Translations under genes and position numbers: made by a program
In this document: positions 26,098 through 34,204 of the stretch, one piece after another
Layout: each line of letters begins with the position of its first letter
Numbering within the stretch: position 1 is the first letter of the stretch
Origin: Clostridiales bacterium
GTDB lineage: Bacteria > Bacillota > Clostridia > Oscillospirales > Oscillospiraceae
Direction of reading: 5' to 3'
DNA length: 64,000 nt
Assembly: GCA_012521555.1 (NCBI GenBank)
Contig: JAAYMC010000052.1
Span: forward strand, 1 to 64,000
Notes under the pieces: generated by a model
Databases searched by the model: none
What the model was told of the DNA's origin: nothing
Seen by the model: only the letters and a program-made list of their open reading frames with translations

Positions 26098-26301
26098 TTG
26101 GACGTGCGGGTTGGCGACGTGCTCACGCTCAAAAAGAAGCACCCGTGCGGCTCTCAGGCCTGGCAGGTGCTCCGGATCGGGGCGGATTTCAAGCTCCGCT
26201 GCCTTGGCTGCGGGCATCTGATTATGAGCCCCCGCAGCAACATCGAAAAGCATATCAGGAAAATCACGCGCGACGGGGAAACCTTCTCCCCTATCGCATG
26301 A
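26098..26301 (+). CDS. DUF951 domain-containing protein
   Basis: 67 aa. It matches the DUF951 pattern: VGDVLTLKKKHPCG, then a CLGCGH pair, giving Cys-x(n)-Cys-x-x-Cys as a likely small zinc site. Function unknown. The start is TTG 26098 or GTG 26104; GGAGGG lies inside the rarA stop region. Only 3 bases separate it from rarA, so it is co-transcribed. It faces the convergent GH18-like gene, and the two coding regions overlap by 11 bases at their 3' ends. Confidence 0.88.
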   Translation: MDVRVGDVLTLKKKHPCGSQAWQVLRIGADFKLRCLGCGHLIMSPRSNIEKHIRKITRDGETFSPIA

Positions 26302-27064
26302 TTTCGTCAAGAATATCGTGGACGCCCGGGTAGTATAGAAATGCCGTCTTTATCCCCGCGCGCAAGGCATGCATGAGCTTGCGCCGGATTGTCGCCGCGT
26401 TGTCAAACAGCACGAAGTGCGTCTGCCGGCCGTCGCGGTAGATGAAATACGACGCGCACAGGTCTTCGGAGTAGTGGATTTTCGGACTGTATGTACCAAA
26501 CAGCGCCTCCAGCTCCTCCTGCGTCAGCTCCCGCCCTGTCCCCGTTTTGGCGGGCACGGTAAAGTCCATTCGCACGCGCGCGATCTCCAGGGCGACGTTT
26601 TCCGCCCCGTACCGCGCGGCCGCCTCCATCAGATGGCGCACAAGGCTCCCGCCGGACAGCGCCGTCTGGACGAGCACGACGGCGCCGGGCACGATCTCCG
26701 CCATCTCCTGCGGCACGTAGACGGTAAGCCCCGTCTGCTCCCGAATGGACGCCAGGCGCGCCGCCAGCGCCGCCACGCCGAGCCCCAGCCGCTCCCCCGG
26801 GGTGATGACGACGCCCGTAAACCCGCCCGCCTCGCACTCTGCGCAGATTTCGTCGATAAGGCCGGAGAGCGGGCCGCCGCCGGTGTAGCCGCTCGCGTCG
26901 AGCACCATCACGCCGCCGGCATAGCGCGGCGCGCCCTGCGCGCGGAAGAGGTGGTAGCCGCGGCCGATTTTGTACGTGATGTGGGCGACGGGGAGCCCCG
27001 TCCGCGCGGCCTGTTCAATGGACTGTTTCGGAGCGGCAAGGATAATGTTCGTTTTATTCTCCAA
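26291..27064 (-). CDS. GH18-like (YaaH-type) TIM-barrel protein without evident catalytic motif
   Basis: 257 aa from TTG 27064, preceded by GGAAGGA. Strand patterns such as GVMVLDASGY, FTGVVITPGE and TVYVPQEM suggest a TIM barrel. The C-terminal part (YSEDLCASYFIYRDG, then a DNAATIRRK helix and AFLYYPG) resembles the end of glycoside hydrolase family 18 modules of spore proteins such as YaaH. The GH18 catalytic DxxDxDxE is absent; the equivalent strand reads GVVITPGERLG. No LysM or signal peptide is seen. Probably a non-catalytic or divergent relative; the family call is moderate. Confidence 0.55.
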   Translation of the reverse strand: MENKTNIILAAPKQSIEQAARTGLPVAHITYKIGRGYHLFRAQGAPRYAGGVMVLDASGYTGGGPLSGLIDEICAECEAGGFTGVVITPGERLGLGVAALAARLASIREQTGLTVYVPQEMAEIVPGAVVLVQTALSGGSLVRHLMEAAARYGAENVALEIARVRMDFTVPAKTGTGRELTQEELEALFGTYSPKIHYSEDLCASYFIYRDGRQTHFVLFDNAATIRRKLMHALRAGIKTAFLYYPGVHDILDEIMR

Positions 27065-27094
27065 TTGTCCATCCTTCCTTTTCTGTGTTAAAAT
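27065..27094 (+). promoter_or_regulatory. Promoter candidate for yqeG
   Basis: TTGTCC, 18-bp spacer, TAAAAT, located directly upstream of the divergent GH18-like start. Confidence 0.5.
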
Positions 27095-27173
27095 CAAGCG
27101 GCGCCCGTCCGGCAACGCGGGGCCGGCACGCTTTTCGTACCAGTATTACAAATATGAACGCGGGAGGGCCGAT

Positions 27174-27683
27174 ATGAGCTTTTCTTTAATACCGGACTAC
27201 TCCTTTCCCGATATCTGCAAGGTCACGCCGGAGTTCCTGAAGGAAAAAGGCATCCGCCTTTTGCTTTTGGACCTCGACAATACCATGGCGCCTTACGGCA
27301 CCGTCGTCCCCACGCGGGAAATCGCCGAATGGGCTGAAAACATCCGCAAAAGCGGCGTTAAGACGTTTATCCTGACGAACAACAACGGCTCGGAGCGCGT
27401 CAAGGCCCTGTCGGAGGCGCTCGGCATGGGCTACATCATGGGCGCGCGAAAGCCGCTTGTGACGGGCATCAACCGCGCGCTCGAAAAGCTCGGCTATAGC
27501 CGCGAGGAGACGGCGCTCGCCGGCGACCAGATTTTCACCGACGTGCTCGCCGCCAACTGCGCGGGGATCACGTCCATCGTCGTGCGCCCGATTAAAATCA
27601 CAAGTCCCCTCCTCAACCTGCGCTACTGGCTGGAGGCGCCTTTCCGCGCCCTGTGCCCCAACAAGATGGACTGTCCGCGGTGA
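27174..27683 (+). CDS. yqeG: YqeG-family HAD phosphatase
   Basis: 169 aa HAD subclass IIIA protein. Motif I is LLLDLDNTM, motif II ILTNN, motif III the Lys in GARKP, and motif IV GDQIFTDV. Family length is exact. Substrate unknown; relatives include phosphatidylglycerophosphate phosphatase-like enzymes, so a role in membrane lipid synthesis is possible. The start is at ATG 27174, with GGGAGGG upstream. It precedes the M24 peptidase by 46 bases on the same strand. Confidence 0.9.
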   Translation: MSFSLIPDYSFPDICKVTPEFLKEKGIRLLLLDLDNTMAPYGTVVPTREIAEWAENIRKSGVKTFILTNNNGSERVKALSEALGMGYIMGARKPLVTGINRALEKLGYSREETALAGDQIFTDVLAANCAGITSIVVRPIKITSPLLNLRYWLEAPFRALCPNKMDCPR

Positions 27684-27729
27684 GCGGCCCGCAAGGGCGC
27701 TTGCCGTTTTCTTAAAGGAGGAAACAAAA

Positions 27730-28794
27730 ATGGACACCGTATCGAAAATCCGCGAAAAGCTACAGGAGTCTGGCCTCGACGCGCTCCTTGTCACGGGCGC
27801 GGCGAGCCGGCGGTACGCCACGGGCTTTGCCTCCTCCGCCGGCGCGTTTTTCGTCACGCGGCGCAGCGCCGTGTTTTTGACGGACTCGCGCTACATCGAG
27901 GCGGCGCAGAAAGCCATCCCGCTTGCCGAGGTGCGGTGCGTGACGGCCGCGGAGACGTACGCATGGCACATTAAGCAAATCATGGAAGCGGAAAGCATCG
28001 CCGCCGTCGGCTTTGAAGAGGAGGCGATGACGTATGCCGACTACCAGTCGTGGAAGGAGAAAATCGGGGACGTGCTGCGCCCGGCGCAGAAAATCCTCAC
28101 GGAGCTGCGCGTGTCGAAAAGCCGCGAGGAGCTGGATGCCCTCAAAGCGGCGCAGGCGATCGCCGAGGAGGCGTTCAATGCCGTTTTGCCGCTGATTTCA
28201 ACGGAAATGACCGAGCGTGAGCTTGCCGCGGAGCTCATTTACAGGCTCCTTCGCTGCGGCGCGGATGATATTTCCTTCGAGCCGATTGTCGTTTCCGGCG
28301 TCCGCTCGAGTATGCCGCACGGCGTTCCCGGAGATGATAAGATTCAGAAAGGCTTTCTCACGATTGATTTCGGCGCGAAAAAGAACGGTTGGTGCTCCGA
28401 TACGACGCGCACCCTCTGCGTCGGCGAGCCGACGGCGGAGATGCGGAAAGTGTACGAGACGGTGCTGGCCGCGCAGGAAGCCGGCATCGCCGCCGCGCGC
28501 GCGGGCATTAGCGGGCGTGACGTGGACGCCGCGGCGCGGCGCGTCATCGAGGAAGCCGGATACGGGGCGTATTTCGGCCACGGGTTCGGCCACGGGCTGG
28601 GGCTCGACGTGCACGAGGCGCCCACGCTCTCGCCGTCAAACGCCGAGCCGCTGCCCGCCGGCGCCGTTGTGTCGGCGGAGCCGGGCATCTACATCCCCGG
28701 GCGGTTCGGCGTGCGCATCGAAGACGTGCTGTATCTCACCGAGGACGGCTGCGAAAACATCACGACTTTGCCAAAACACCTTATCATTGTGTAA
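27730..28794 (+). CDS. M24-family Xaa-Pro aminopeptidase
   Basis: 354 aa. An N-terminal creatinase-like domain (1-125, YATGFASSAGAFFVT) is followed by a pita-bread metallopeptidase domain. The dimetal ligands are visible in order: Asp in TIDFGAKKNG, Asp in WCSDTTRT, His in GHGFGHGLGLDVHE, Glu in SAEPGIYI and Glu in VRIEDVLYL. It removes N-terminal residues ahead of proline and helps recycle peptides. Placement just before efp is common in Bacillota. An AAAGGAGG ribosome site precedes ATG 27730. Confidence 0.95.
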   Translation: MDTVSKIREKLQESGLDALLVTGAASRRYATGFASSAGAFFVTRRSAVFLTDSRYIEAAQKAIPLAEVRCVTAAETYAWHIKQIMEAESIAAVGFEEEAMTYADYQSWKEKIGDVLRPAQKILTELRVSKSREELDALKAAQAIAEEAFNAVLPLISTEMTERELAAELIYRLLRCGADDISFEPIVVSGVRSSMPHGVPGDDKIQKGFLTIDFGAKKNGWCSDTTRTLCVGEPTAEMRKVYETVLAAQEAGIAAARAGISGRDVDAAARRVIEEAGYGAYFGHGFGHGLGLDVHEAPTLSPSNAEPLPAGAVVSAEPGIYIPGRFGVRIEDVLYLTEDGCENITTLPKHLIIV

Positions 28795-28802
28795 ATTTTT
28801 TC

Positions 28803-28831
28803 TTGCAATAGGCGGATTAATAGGATAAAAT
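28803..28831 (+). promoter_or_regulatory. Sigma-A promoter of efp
   Basis: TTGCAA (-35), 17-bp spacer, TAAAAT (-10), 36 bases before ATG 28868. Confidence 0.75.
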
Positions 28832-28867
28832 AACGCAGTTAGAAGACACTATACGGGAGGATAAATC

Positions 28868-29431
28868 ATGATCTCAGCAGGTGATTTCAGAAACGGCGTA
28901 ACCTTCGAATGGGACGGCAAGGTCATGCAGGTCATTGAGTTTCAGCATGTCAAGCCGGGTAAAGGCGCAGCGTTCGTACGGACGAAGATGCGGAACGTGC
29001 TCACTGGCGCCGTCACTGAGACCTCCTTTAGCCCTACGGATAAATTTGAAACCGCGTATATCGAGCGCCGTGAAATGGAGTACAGCTACAACGACGGCAA
29101 CCTGTACTATTTCATGGACATGGAAACCTACGAGCTTGAACCCATAGACGGCAGCCTGCTCGGCGACAGTTTCAAATTTGTCAAGGAGAACATGCCGTGC
29201 ACCGTTCTCTCCTATAAGGGCAAGGTCTTTAGTGTCGAGCCGCCGACCTTCGTCGAGCTCGTCGTCACGCAGACCGAACCGGGTGTCAGAGGCGATACGG
29301 CGACGAACGTCACAAAGCCCGCCATCGTTGAGACGGGCGCGGAAGTCAAGGTCCCGCTCTTTATCAACGTCGGTGATAAAATCCGGATCGACACACGTTC
29401 AGGCGAATACCTCGAGCGCGCCAAGGGCTAA
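28868..29431 (+). CDS. efp: Elongation factor P
   Basis: 187 aa, full length with three beta-barrel domains. EF-P rescues ribosomes stalled on polyproline. The tip loop [10 protein letters not shown] carries Lys32 at the position usually modified. The C-terminal domain has the signature [26 protein letters not shown]. An ACGGGAGG ribosome site precedes the ATG. It is followed by the acidic zinc-ribbon gene on the same strand. Confidence 0.97.
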   Translation: MISAGDFRNGVTFEWDGKVMQVIEFQHVKPGKGAAFVRTKMRNVLTGAVTETSFSPTDKFETAYIERREMEYSYNDGNLYYFMDMETYELEPIDGSLLGDSFKFVKENMPCTVLSYKGKVFSVEPPTFVELVVTQTEPGVRGDTATNVTKPAIVETGAEVKVPLFINVGDKIRIDTRSGEYLERAKG

Positions 29432-29497
29432 AGCGCCCCGCCTGTTCAGTCACCGCGCCGCGCAAACACGACTGCTCATTACTAAGGAGGTATCGTT

Positions 29498-30055
29498 ATG
29501 ACAGTGACCGAAAAAGTAGCGTATCTGAAGGGCCTTGTCGACGGACTCGGGCTCGACACCGAGAAGAAGGAAGGCAAAATCCTGGCCGCCATCATCGACA
29601 CGCTCGAGGACATCTCCCTGGACCTCGAGGCGCTGCGCGCGTCAAACGAGGATTTAAGCGAGCAGTTTAACTACCTCGCCGAGGATCTGTCCGAGCTTGA
29701 AGACGCCGTCTACGGCGAGGACGAGGACGGCGACGAGGACGACGAGGAGGAGGACGAAGAAGAGGACTCCCCCCGTTACCGCTACGGCCGCTGCTGCGAT
29801 GACGAGGAAGGCTGCTGCGGGCATGACGACTACGCCTACGAAGTCACCTGCCCGTCGTGCAACGCCGAAATCATCATCGACGACGAGGACCTCGACAAAG
29901 GCAGCGTTGTCTGCCCCGGCTGCGGCGCAACGCTCGACCTCGAGTACGACGAGGGCGAGGACTACGAAGACGAAGAAGACGAAGATTACGAGGAAGAGGA
30001 AGACTACGAGGAAATCGGGGACGAGGACGTCGCCGAGCAAAACGACGAGGAATGA
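29498..30055 (+). CDS. Acidic zinc-ribbon protein with CD1247-type N-terminal domain
   Basis: 185 aa. Residues 1-70 (VTEKVAYLKGLVDGLGLD then a heptad-like helix) match the N-terminal domain annotated as CD1247-type in Clostridia. A zinc ribbon follows with CPSC at 118-121 and CPGC at 139-142; extra Cys pairs lie at 99-100 and 106-107. The linkers at 72-91 and 149-185 are almost entirely Asp and Glu. Function unknown; an RNA-polymerase or ribosome-associated role would fit the charge and ribbon but is speculation. It lies 66 bases after efp. Confidence 0.85.
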   Translation: MTVTEKVAYLKGLVDGLGLDTEKKEGKILAAIIDTLEDISLDLEALRASNEDLSEQFNYLAEDLSELEDAVYGEDEDGDEDDEEEDEEEDSPRYRYGRCCDDEEGCCGHDDYAYEVTCPSCNAEIIIDDEDLDKGSVVCPGCGATLDLEYDEGEDYEDEEDEDYEEEEDYEEIGDEDVAEQNDEE

Positions 30056-30064
30056 GGAATAAAC

Positions 30065-30096
30065 AAAAGCGCCTCCTTTTCGGAGGCGCTTTTTCT
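30065..30096 (+). terminator. Terminator after the acidic zinc-ribbon gene
   Basis: A 9-bp stem (AGCGCCTCC paired with GGAGGCGCT, TTTTC loop) followed by TTTTTCTTT. Confidence 0.92.
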
Positions 30097-30158
30097 TTGC
30101 GGTTGTACTCGTCTGCTTTGCGCTCAAATTCCCAAAGTATGGGTGGTCTTGTCTTTTG

Positions 30159-30833
30159 TTAATAGAACCCGTCTTCAACGAGAATCGTGTCCAGCGGGGG
30201 CAGCCCGCTTGTCAGGCCGATGGCATAGAGCGTATAGGCCACCCCGCGCTCGAGCGTGTACTCCTGCGTGATAAAGCCCGACTGCGTGCTGCCCGTCGGC
30301 CGGATGCGGAAAAGGTATGTTCCGGGCTCGAGCCGGGCGTAGCGCGTGTGCTCCGTAAAGCAGACGGAACGGAACAGGCGCGTCCCGTCCACCGGCGCAA
30401 ACTCCAGCGCCGGCGCGTCCTGCACGAGATTGACGAAGCGGAGCGCCGCAAGGTTCGGCCGGCGCATGCGGGTGTAGAGCCGGTAGATCTCGGGGATGAC
30501 GAGGATGGCCGTTTTCGGCGACGTGCAGACAATCGCAATCGTCATGACGGTCCCGGCCGTCACGGACAGGCACGCCTCCACCAGCGGAGGCGGGGGCAGG
30601 GCCGTCTCCTTCCAGTTGCCCGAGTTGGACGGGTACACGCTGATGCAATAGCTGCACGGCGTCACCGAGAAATAGTCCGTCACCTCCCCGTAGCAGACGC
30701 GCGATGCGACGCATTTGTCGTTTGCATAAATATCAACCGGCAGCTTGTCGGGCGAGGCGTTTAAGAACCGCACGTAGGACGGCCTCGCCGAGCCAGCTCC
30801 GGTAGAGAGCTTGCTGCACCATAAAGAACTCAT
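30159..30833 (-). CDS. DUF4397 domain-containing protein
   Basis: 224 aa from ATG 30833, preceded by AGGAGG. Two DUF4397-type beta-sandwich units are seen: YVRFLNASPDKLPVDIYAND near residue 20, and ALRFVNLVQDAPALEFAPVDG near 130. Each is followed by a segment that mentions the effect of a value on appearance (SVTPCSYCISVYPSNS; LEPGTYLFRIRPTGS). No signal peptide is visible. DUF4397 proteins are often surface-associated; in spore-formers a coat role is possible. A CATACAAT motif upstream fits a mother-cell sigma -10. Function unknown. Confidence 0.85.
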   Translation of the reverse strand: MSSLWCSKLSTGAGSARPSYVRFLNASPDKLPVDIYANDKCVASRVCYGEVTDYFSVTPCSYCISVYPSNSGNWKETALPPPPLVEACLSVTAGTVMTIAIVCTSPKTAILVIPEIYRLYTRMRRPNLAALRFVNLVQDAPALEFAPVDGTRLFRSVCFTEHTRYARLEPGTYLFRIRPTGSTQSGFITQEYTLERGVAYTLYAIGLTSGLPPLDTILVEDGFY

Positions 30834-30871
30834 AATATGTACCTCCTGCTGCTGACACATCCAGCTACACC

Positions 30872-30879
30872 ATTGTATG
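30872..30879 (-). promoter_or_regulatory. Possible sigma-E/sigma-K -10 element of the DUF4397 gene
   Basis: The minus strand reads CATACAAT, a full match to the sigma-E -10 consensus, 39 bases upstream of the start. No ATATT-type -35 is visible at 14 bp. An AC at 17 bases would suit sigma-K. No sigma-A -35 is present. Confidence 0.35.
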
Positions 30880-30915
30880 ACCGGGCCGCCCCCGTGGTGT
30901 GGCCGTACAGGAGGC

Positions 30916-30948
30916 AAAAAGAAAGCCGGGCGCTTAGGAGCGCCCGGC
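30916..30948 (-). terminator. Terminator after rqcH
   Basis: On the minus strand GCCGGGCGCT pairs with AGCGCCCGGC (CCTA loop), followed by TTTCTTTTT, just past the rqcH stop. Confidence 0.9.
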
Positions 30949-30953
30949 GCGTT

Positions 30954-32714
30954 TTATTTTATTTTCAGGCGCTCGGCGAGAACCTCGTCCGGCTCGACGA
31001 TGCACGTTTTGTAGTTTGTGTACGTCACCATGCCGGGCCGCCCGCCGGGCATCTTGCGCACGTTGCGCACCAAAGTGTAGTCGACGGCGACCTTCCCGCC
31101 GCCGCGCGCCTGCGAGTACGTCGCCGCGAGGACGGCGGCCTGGTACAGCGTCTTGTCCCCCGCGGCGCCGCCATTTGTCGATATGACGACGTGCGAACCG
31201 GGGATCTTCTGCGCGTGCAGCCAGATGTCCGTCTTCGCCGCCGTTTTCAGCGTCAGGCGCTCGTTTTGCATATTGTTCCGCCCGACGGTGATGAGAAGCC
31301 CCTCGTCCGACCGAAAGCGCAGCGGCGCGCTCTCGGGGCGCTTTGGCTTCCGCTCGCCCTTTTGCGGCTTTAAGTAGCCCGTCTGCGCAAGCTCCTCGCG
31401 GATGTCCGCAAGGTCGCTTTCCGTATCGGCGCGCTCGAGCGCCTCCAGAACGCTCCTTAAGTACTCCAGTTCCGCCTCGCCCAGCGCAATCTGCTGCGTA
31501 AGCATGATTTCGGCGTTTTTGAGCTTGGCGTACTCCTTATAATACTTCGCCGCGTTCTGCTGCGGCGTTTTAAGCGGGTCGAGGGGTATTGTAATCTCTC
31601 CCCCGTCCTCCGCGTAAAAATCCTCGACGGTGACGGAAGAAGCACCTTTTTCAATCCTGTAGAGGTTTGCGGTAATCAGGTCGCCGAGCCGGCGGATGCG
31701 CTCACGGCCGGCTGTCTTCGCAAGCTCCTCGCGCTGCGCCGAGAGCTTCCTGAGCACGCGGTCGTGCGCCGTCTTGACGGTCTTTAAAAGCGCCGCGGCT
31801 TTCTGGCGCATCCTCTCGGCGCGCGCGCGGCGGGTGTAAAACCGGTCGAGAAGCTGCGAAAAGCTCTCCTGCGCCTGGCACTGCACGGCCGCGCCGTACT
31901 GCCGGATGGGCATGAACGTAAAGTCCCGCTCGCGCCCGCCCGCCTCGGTAAGCAGGATGGGCACGGCGCCGCTTTGCGCTCTCTTCAGCACGCTGAAAAA
32001 CGCCTCGGAAAGCGCCCGCATCGCGCCCGGGTCGCAAAAGCGCCCGACGGGCGTGTCCGTATCCCCGCCGGCTAAAAACACAATCTCGCGCGCGACAAGG
32101 GGCGAAAGCCCCGCCATCGTCTCCGTGAGCCACCTGTCCGCCGGTCTGTCCACGGGCGCGGCGCGCACCAGGGCGCAAAACTCCTCAGGCGAAAGGTCAA
32201 GCGGGACGCGCCTGTCCTGCGGCGGCAGGCGGTAGACAAGCCCCGGGAGAATCTGGCGCTTTTCCGACATGAGCATGTCCACGCGGTTTATGGCGTCAAT
32301 GATGTAGTACGATGCGTCCGTGAGGATGATGTTGGAATACCGCCCCATCATCTCCACGATAAGGTGCTTTTCCACGTTGTCCCCCAGCGCGTCGGAGCTT
32401 AAAAGGCGAAAGTCGTAAAGCCGCTCACAGGGCGGCTGGATAATCTCCTGAATCCGCGCGCCGGTCAGGTGCTTGCGCAGTAGCATGCAGAACATCGGGG
32501 GGCTTGCGGGGTTTTCAAAGGCGGCCTCCGTGAGGTGGCAGCGGGCGTCCCCCGTCCCCGCCGAAAGAAGCAGCCGGCACGCGCCCTGCCGCCCGCGGAC
32601 GGCAAGCAGCACCGTGTCGCGCTCCGGCTGCTGGATTTTGTCGATTCTGGCGTCCGTCAATGCCTCCCGCAGCTCGTCCGCGAGCGCGGTTAGAAACAGT
32701 GCGTCAAGCGGCAT
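30954..32714 (-). CDS. rqcH: Ribosome quality control protein RqcH (NFACT family)
   Basis: 586 aa with the NFACT-N, helix-hairpin-helix/coiled-coil and NFACT-R domains in order. RqcH binds stalled 50S subunits and directs alanine tailing of nascent chains. Family landmarks are the N-terminal MPLDALFLTALADEL, LIVEMMGRYSNIIL, and DIWLHAQKIPGSHVVI in the NFACT-R domain. The tRNA-contact pair known as Asp97-Arg98 in Bacillus RqcH reads Glu97-Arg98 here (CERLYDF). The C-terminus is somewhat shorter than fibronectin-binding relatives. Same strand as mrnC, but a 105-base gap with hairpins separates them. Confidence 0.93.
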   Translation of the reverse strand: MPLDALFLTALADELREALTDARIDKIQQPERDTVLLAVRGRQGACRLLLSAGTGDARCHLTEAAFENPASPPMFCMLLRKHLTGARIQEIIQPPCERLYDFRLLSSDALGDNVEKHLIVEMMGRYSNIILTDASYYIIDAINRVDMLMSEKRQILPGLVYRLPPQDRRVPLDLSPEEFCALVRAAPVDRPADRWLTETMAGLSPLVAREIVFLAGGDTDTPVGRFCDPGAMRALSEAFFSVLKRAQSGAVPILLTEAGGRERDFTFMPIRQYGAAVQCQAQESFSQLLDRFYTRRARAERMRQKAAALLKTVKTAHDRVLRKLSAQREELAKTAGRERIRRLGDLITANLYRIEKGASSVTVEDFYAEDGGEITIPLDPLKTPQQNAAKYYKEYAKLKNAEIMLTQQIALGEAELEYLRSVLEALERADTESDLADIREELAQTGYLKPQKGERKPKRPESAPLRFRSDEGLLITVGRNNMQNERLTLKTAAKTDIWLHAQKIPGSHVVISTNGGAAGDKTLYQAAVLAATYSQARGGGKVAVDYTLVRNVRKMPGGRPGMVTYTNYKTCIVEPDEVLAERLKIK

Positions 32715-32734
32715 ATCCCTGTCCTTTCCGTTGC

Positions 32735-32802
32735 GGCGCGCCCGCCTAAAATCGGCGCGCCGGTTATATGGCTTTGCCGCCCTTGCGCTTTTAGCGGGCG
32801 GC
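32735..32802. other. Structured gap between mrnC and rqcH
   Basis: Two copies of the 8-base palindrome GGCGCGCC (32735-32742 and 32754-32761) lie 11 bases apart. A GCCGCCC/GGGCGGC hairpin at 32776-32802 is followed by TTTATTT on the plus strand only. It would terminate antisense, not sense, transcription. No gene is seen. Confidence 0.5.
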
Positions 32803-32819
32803 TTTATTTCTCTTGTCCG

Positions 32820-33263
32820 TTACAGCTTTTGCGGCGCCCGGTCCCCGCCGCCTGATTGCGCGTCGATGCTCTTCACGCAGATTTCAAACAGCTCGCAAAG
32901 GCGCTCATGGCGGCCTTTGAGGTAGAGGTACCCGAACAGCGCCTCGAGTCCCGTCGCGGCGTGGTACTCCTCGTGGCTTGCGCTGCGCCGCCCGGGGACG
33001 GACTTCGTGTTCCGCCCGCGCCGGAAGACGGCCTCCTCCTCTTCCGTCAGGTGCGGCAGGCACGCCGCCGCCGCGCGCGCCTGCGCCGGCGCGGAGACGT
33101 AACGGATCGTGGCCGCGTGCAGCCCCTTCGCCGTGGCGCGCCCGATGGCGCACAGCCACGAGCGGGCCATCAGCTCGTAGACGGCGTCGCCGAGGTGGGC
33201 AAGGCCGAGGGAGGAGATTTTCTTGATCTCCTCGTCCGGTATGTTCAGCGCGAAATAATCCAT
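32820..33263 (-). CDS. mrnC: Mini-ribonuclease III
   Basis: 147 aa single RNase III catalytic domain without a dsRNA-binding domain; in Bacillus it matures 23S rRNA. LAHLGDAVYEL contains the catalytic acidic cluster, RRGRNTKS is the family loop, and ATGLEALFGYLYL has the second metal-binding Glu. ATG 33263 is preferred, with GGAG 11 bases upstream. A GTG at 33275 would overlap the yihY stop by 4 bases but lacks its own ribosome site. Confidence 0.93.
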   Translation of the reverse strand: MDYFALNIPDEEIKKISSLGLAHLGDAVYELMARSWLCAIGRATAKGLHAATIRYVSAPAQARAAAACLPHLTEEEEAVFRRGRNTKSVPGRRSASHEEYHAATGLEALFGYLYLKGRHERLCELFEICVKSIDAQSGGGDRAPQKL

Positions 33264-33271
33264 TCTTTTCT

Positions 33272-34081
33272 TCACTCCGTTATAGCATCGCGCGCCGTGT
33301 CCTCATTGCCCGGCCCGCCGCGCTGGAAAATGACGATGTTGAGCACGTTGCCCATGATGACGATAAGGCTGCAGATATACACCCACAGCAGCAGAATGAT
33401 AAACGACGCGAGCGACCCGTACACAACCGGGTAGTTGACCGATTCCGTCACAAGGCGCGAGAAGACGATGCTCACGCCGACGAGTAAAACCGCCGCGATG
33501 ACCGCGCCGGGCAGGCGGCGCACCTTTTTCCCTTCTCGCGGCGCGGTGATGCGGTAGACGAGGTAGATGGCCGCGAGCAGCATGATAAACAGCACCGCAA
33601 AGCGCAGCCACCGCCAGATATAAAAGACGGGCGAGATGTCAAAGTGCCTGTCGAGGAAGCGTATGAGCCACTCGCCCGAGACGATGATGATGCCCGAGGC
33701 GAAAAACGACAGGAGCAGCCCCACCGAGACGACGAGGCTGTAGACGTACCAGAGCAGCCCCGTGTACCGCGGCTTGCCCTGCAGGTCCGCCATGATGCTC
33801 ATAATCGTGCGGAACATGGACGACGCCGAGGTGATCGAGGCCACGGCGCCGATGACGATCATAAACGTCGAGGTGTTGCCGCTGACGTAGCTGAGGTGCT
33901 CGGAGATGAGCTCGCGCACCCCTTCGGGCGCGATGGTGCCGAGCAGGTCGAACACCCCCATGGCCGAGAGGTTCAGGCTCGTCAAAATCGCGTAGGCGCA
34001 AATGAGCAGGGGGAAGAGCGACATGGTGACAGAGTACGCCATCGCCGCGGCGCTGCGGGCCACGTTCTGGCGTAGGTACAC
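33272..34081 (-). CDS. YihY/BrkB-family membrane protein
   Basis: 269 aa as listed from GTG 34081. About six helices and the family segments AAAMAYSVTMSLFPLL and VYGSLASFIILLLWVY. YihY proteins were once called RNase BN, which is incorrect; function remains unknown. The frame stays open upstream, and the codons before 34081 encode KKLVENAKEVYRV, which looks like the usual family N-terminus. The true start may be CTG 34120, preceded by AGAGGTG, adding 13 residues. Gene order yihY-mrnC on the same strand, nearly touching. Confidence 0.88.
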   Translation of the reverse strand: MYLRQNVARSAAAMAYSVTMSLFPLLICAYAILTSLNLSAMGVFDLLGTIAPEGVRELISEHLSYVSGNTSTFMIVIGAVASITSASSMFRTIMSIMADLQGKPRYTGLLWYVYSLVVSVGLLLSFFASGIIIVSGEWLIRFLDRHFDISPVFYIWRWLRFAVLFIMLLAAIYLVYRITAPREGKKVRRLPGAVIAAVLLVGVSIVFSRLVTESVNYPVVYGSLASFIILLLWVYICSLIVIMGNVLNIVIFQRGGPGNEDTARDAITE

Positions 34082-34137
34082 CCGGTATACCTCTTTCGCG
34101 TTTTCGACAAGCTTTTTCAGAATACTACACCTCTCGA

Positions 34138-34179
34138 TAAAACCAGAATCGGGACGGGCGCGACAAGGCCCGTCCCGAT
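34138..34179 (-). terminator. Terminator after ftsZ
   Basis: On the minus strand ATCGGGACGGGC pairs with GCCCGTCCCGAT (8-base loop), followed by TCTGGTTTT. A 12-bp perfect stem with a moderate T-tract. Confidence 0.8.
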
Positions 34180-34204
34180 CCGAACCGCCTCTGAGCGGCC
34201 GCTT

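Noticed and set aside
33272-34081. Calling the YihY gene ribonuclease BN
   Set aside because: That older name arose from misassignment; the protein is an integral membrane protein with no nuclease motif.
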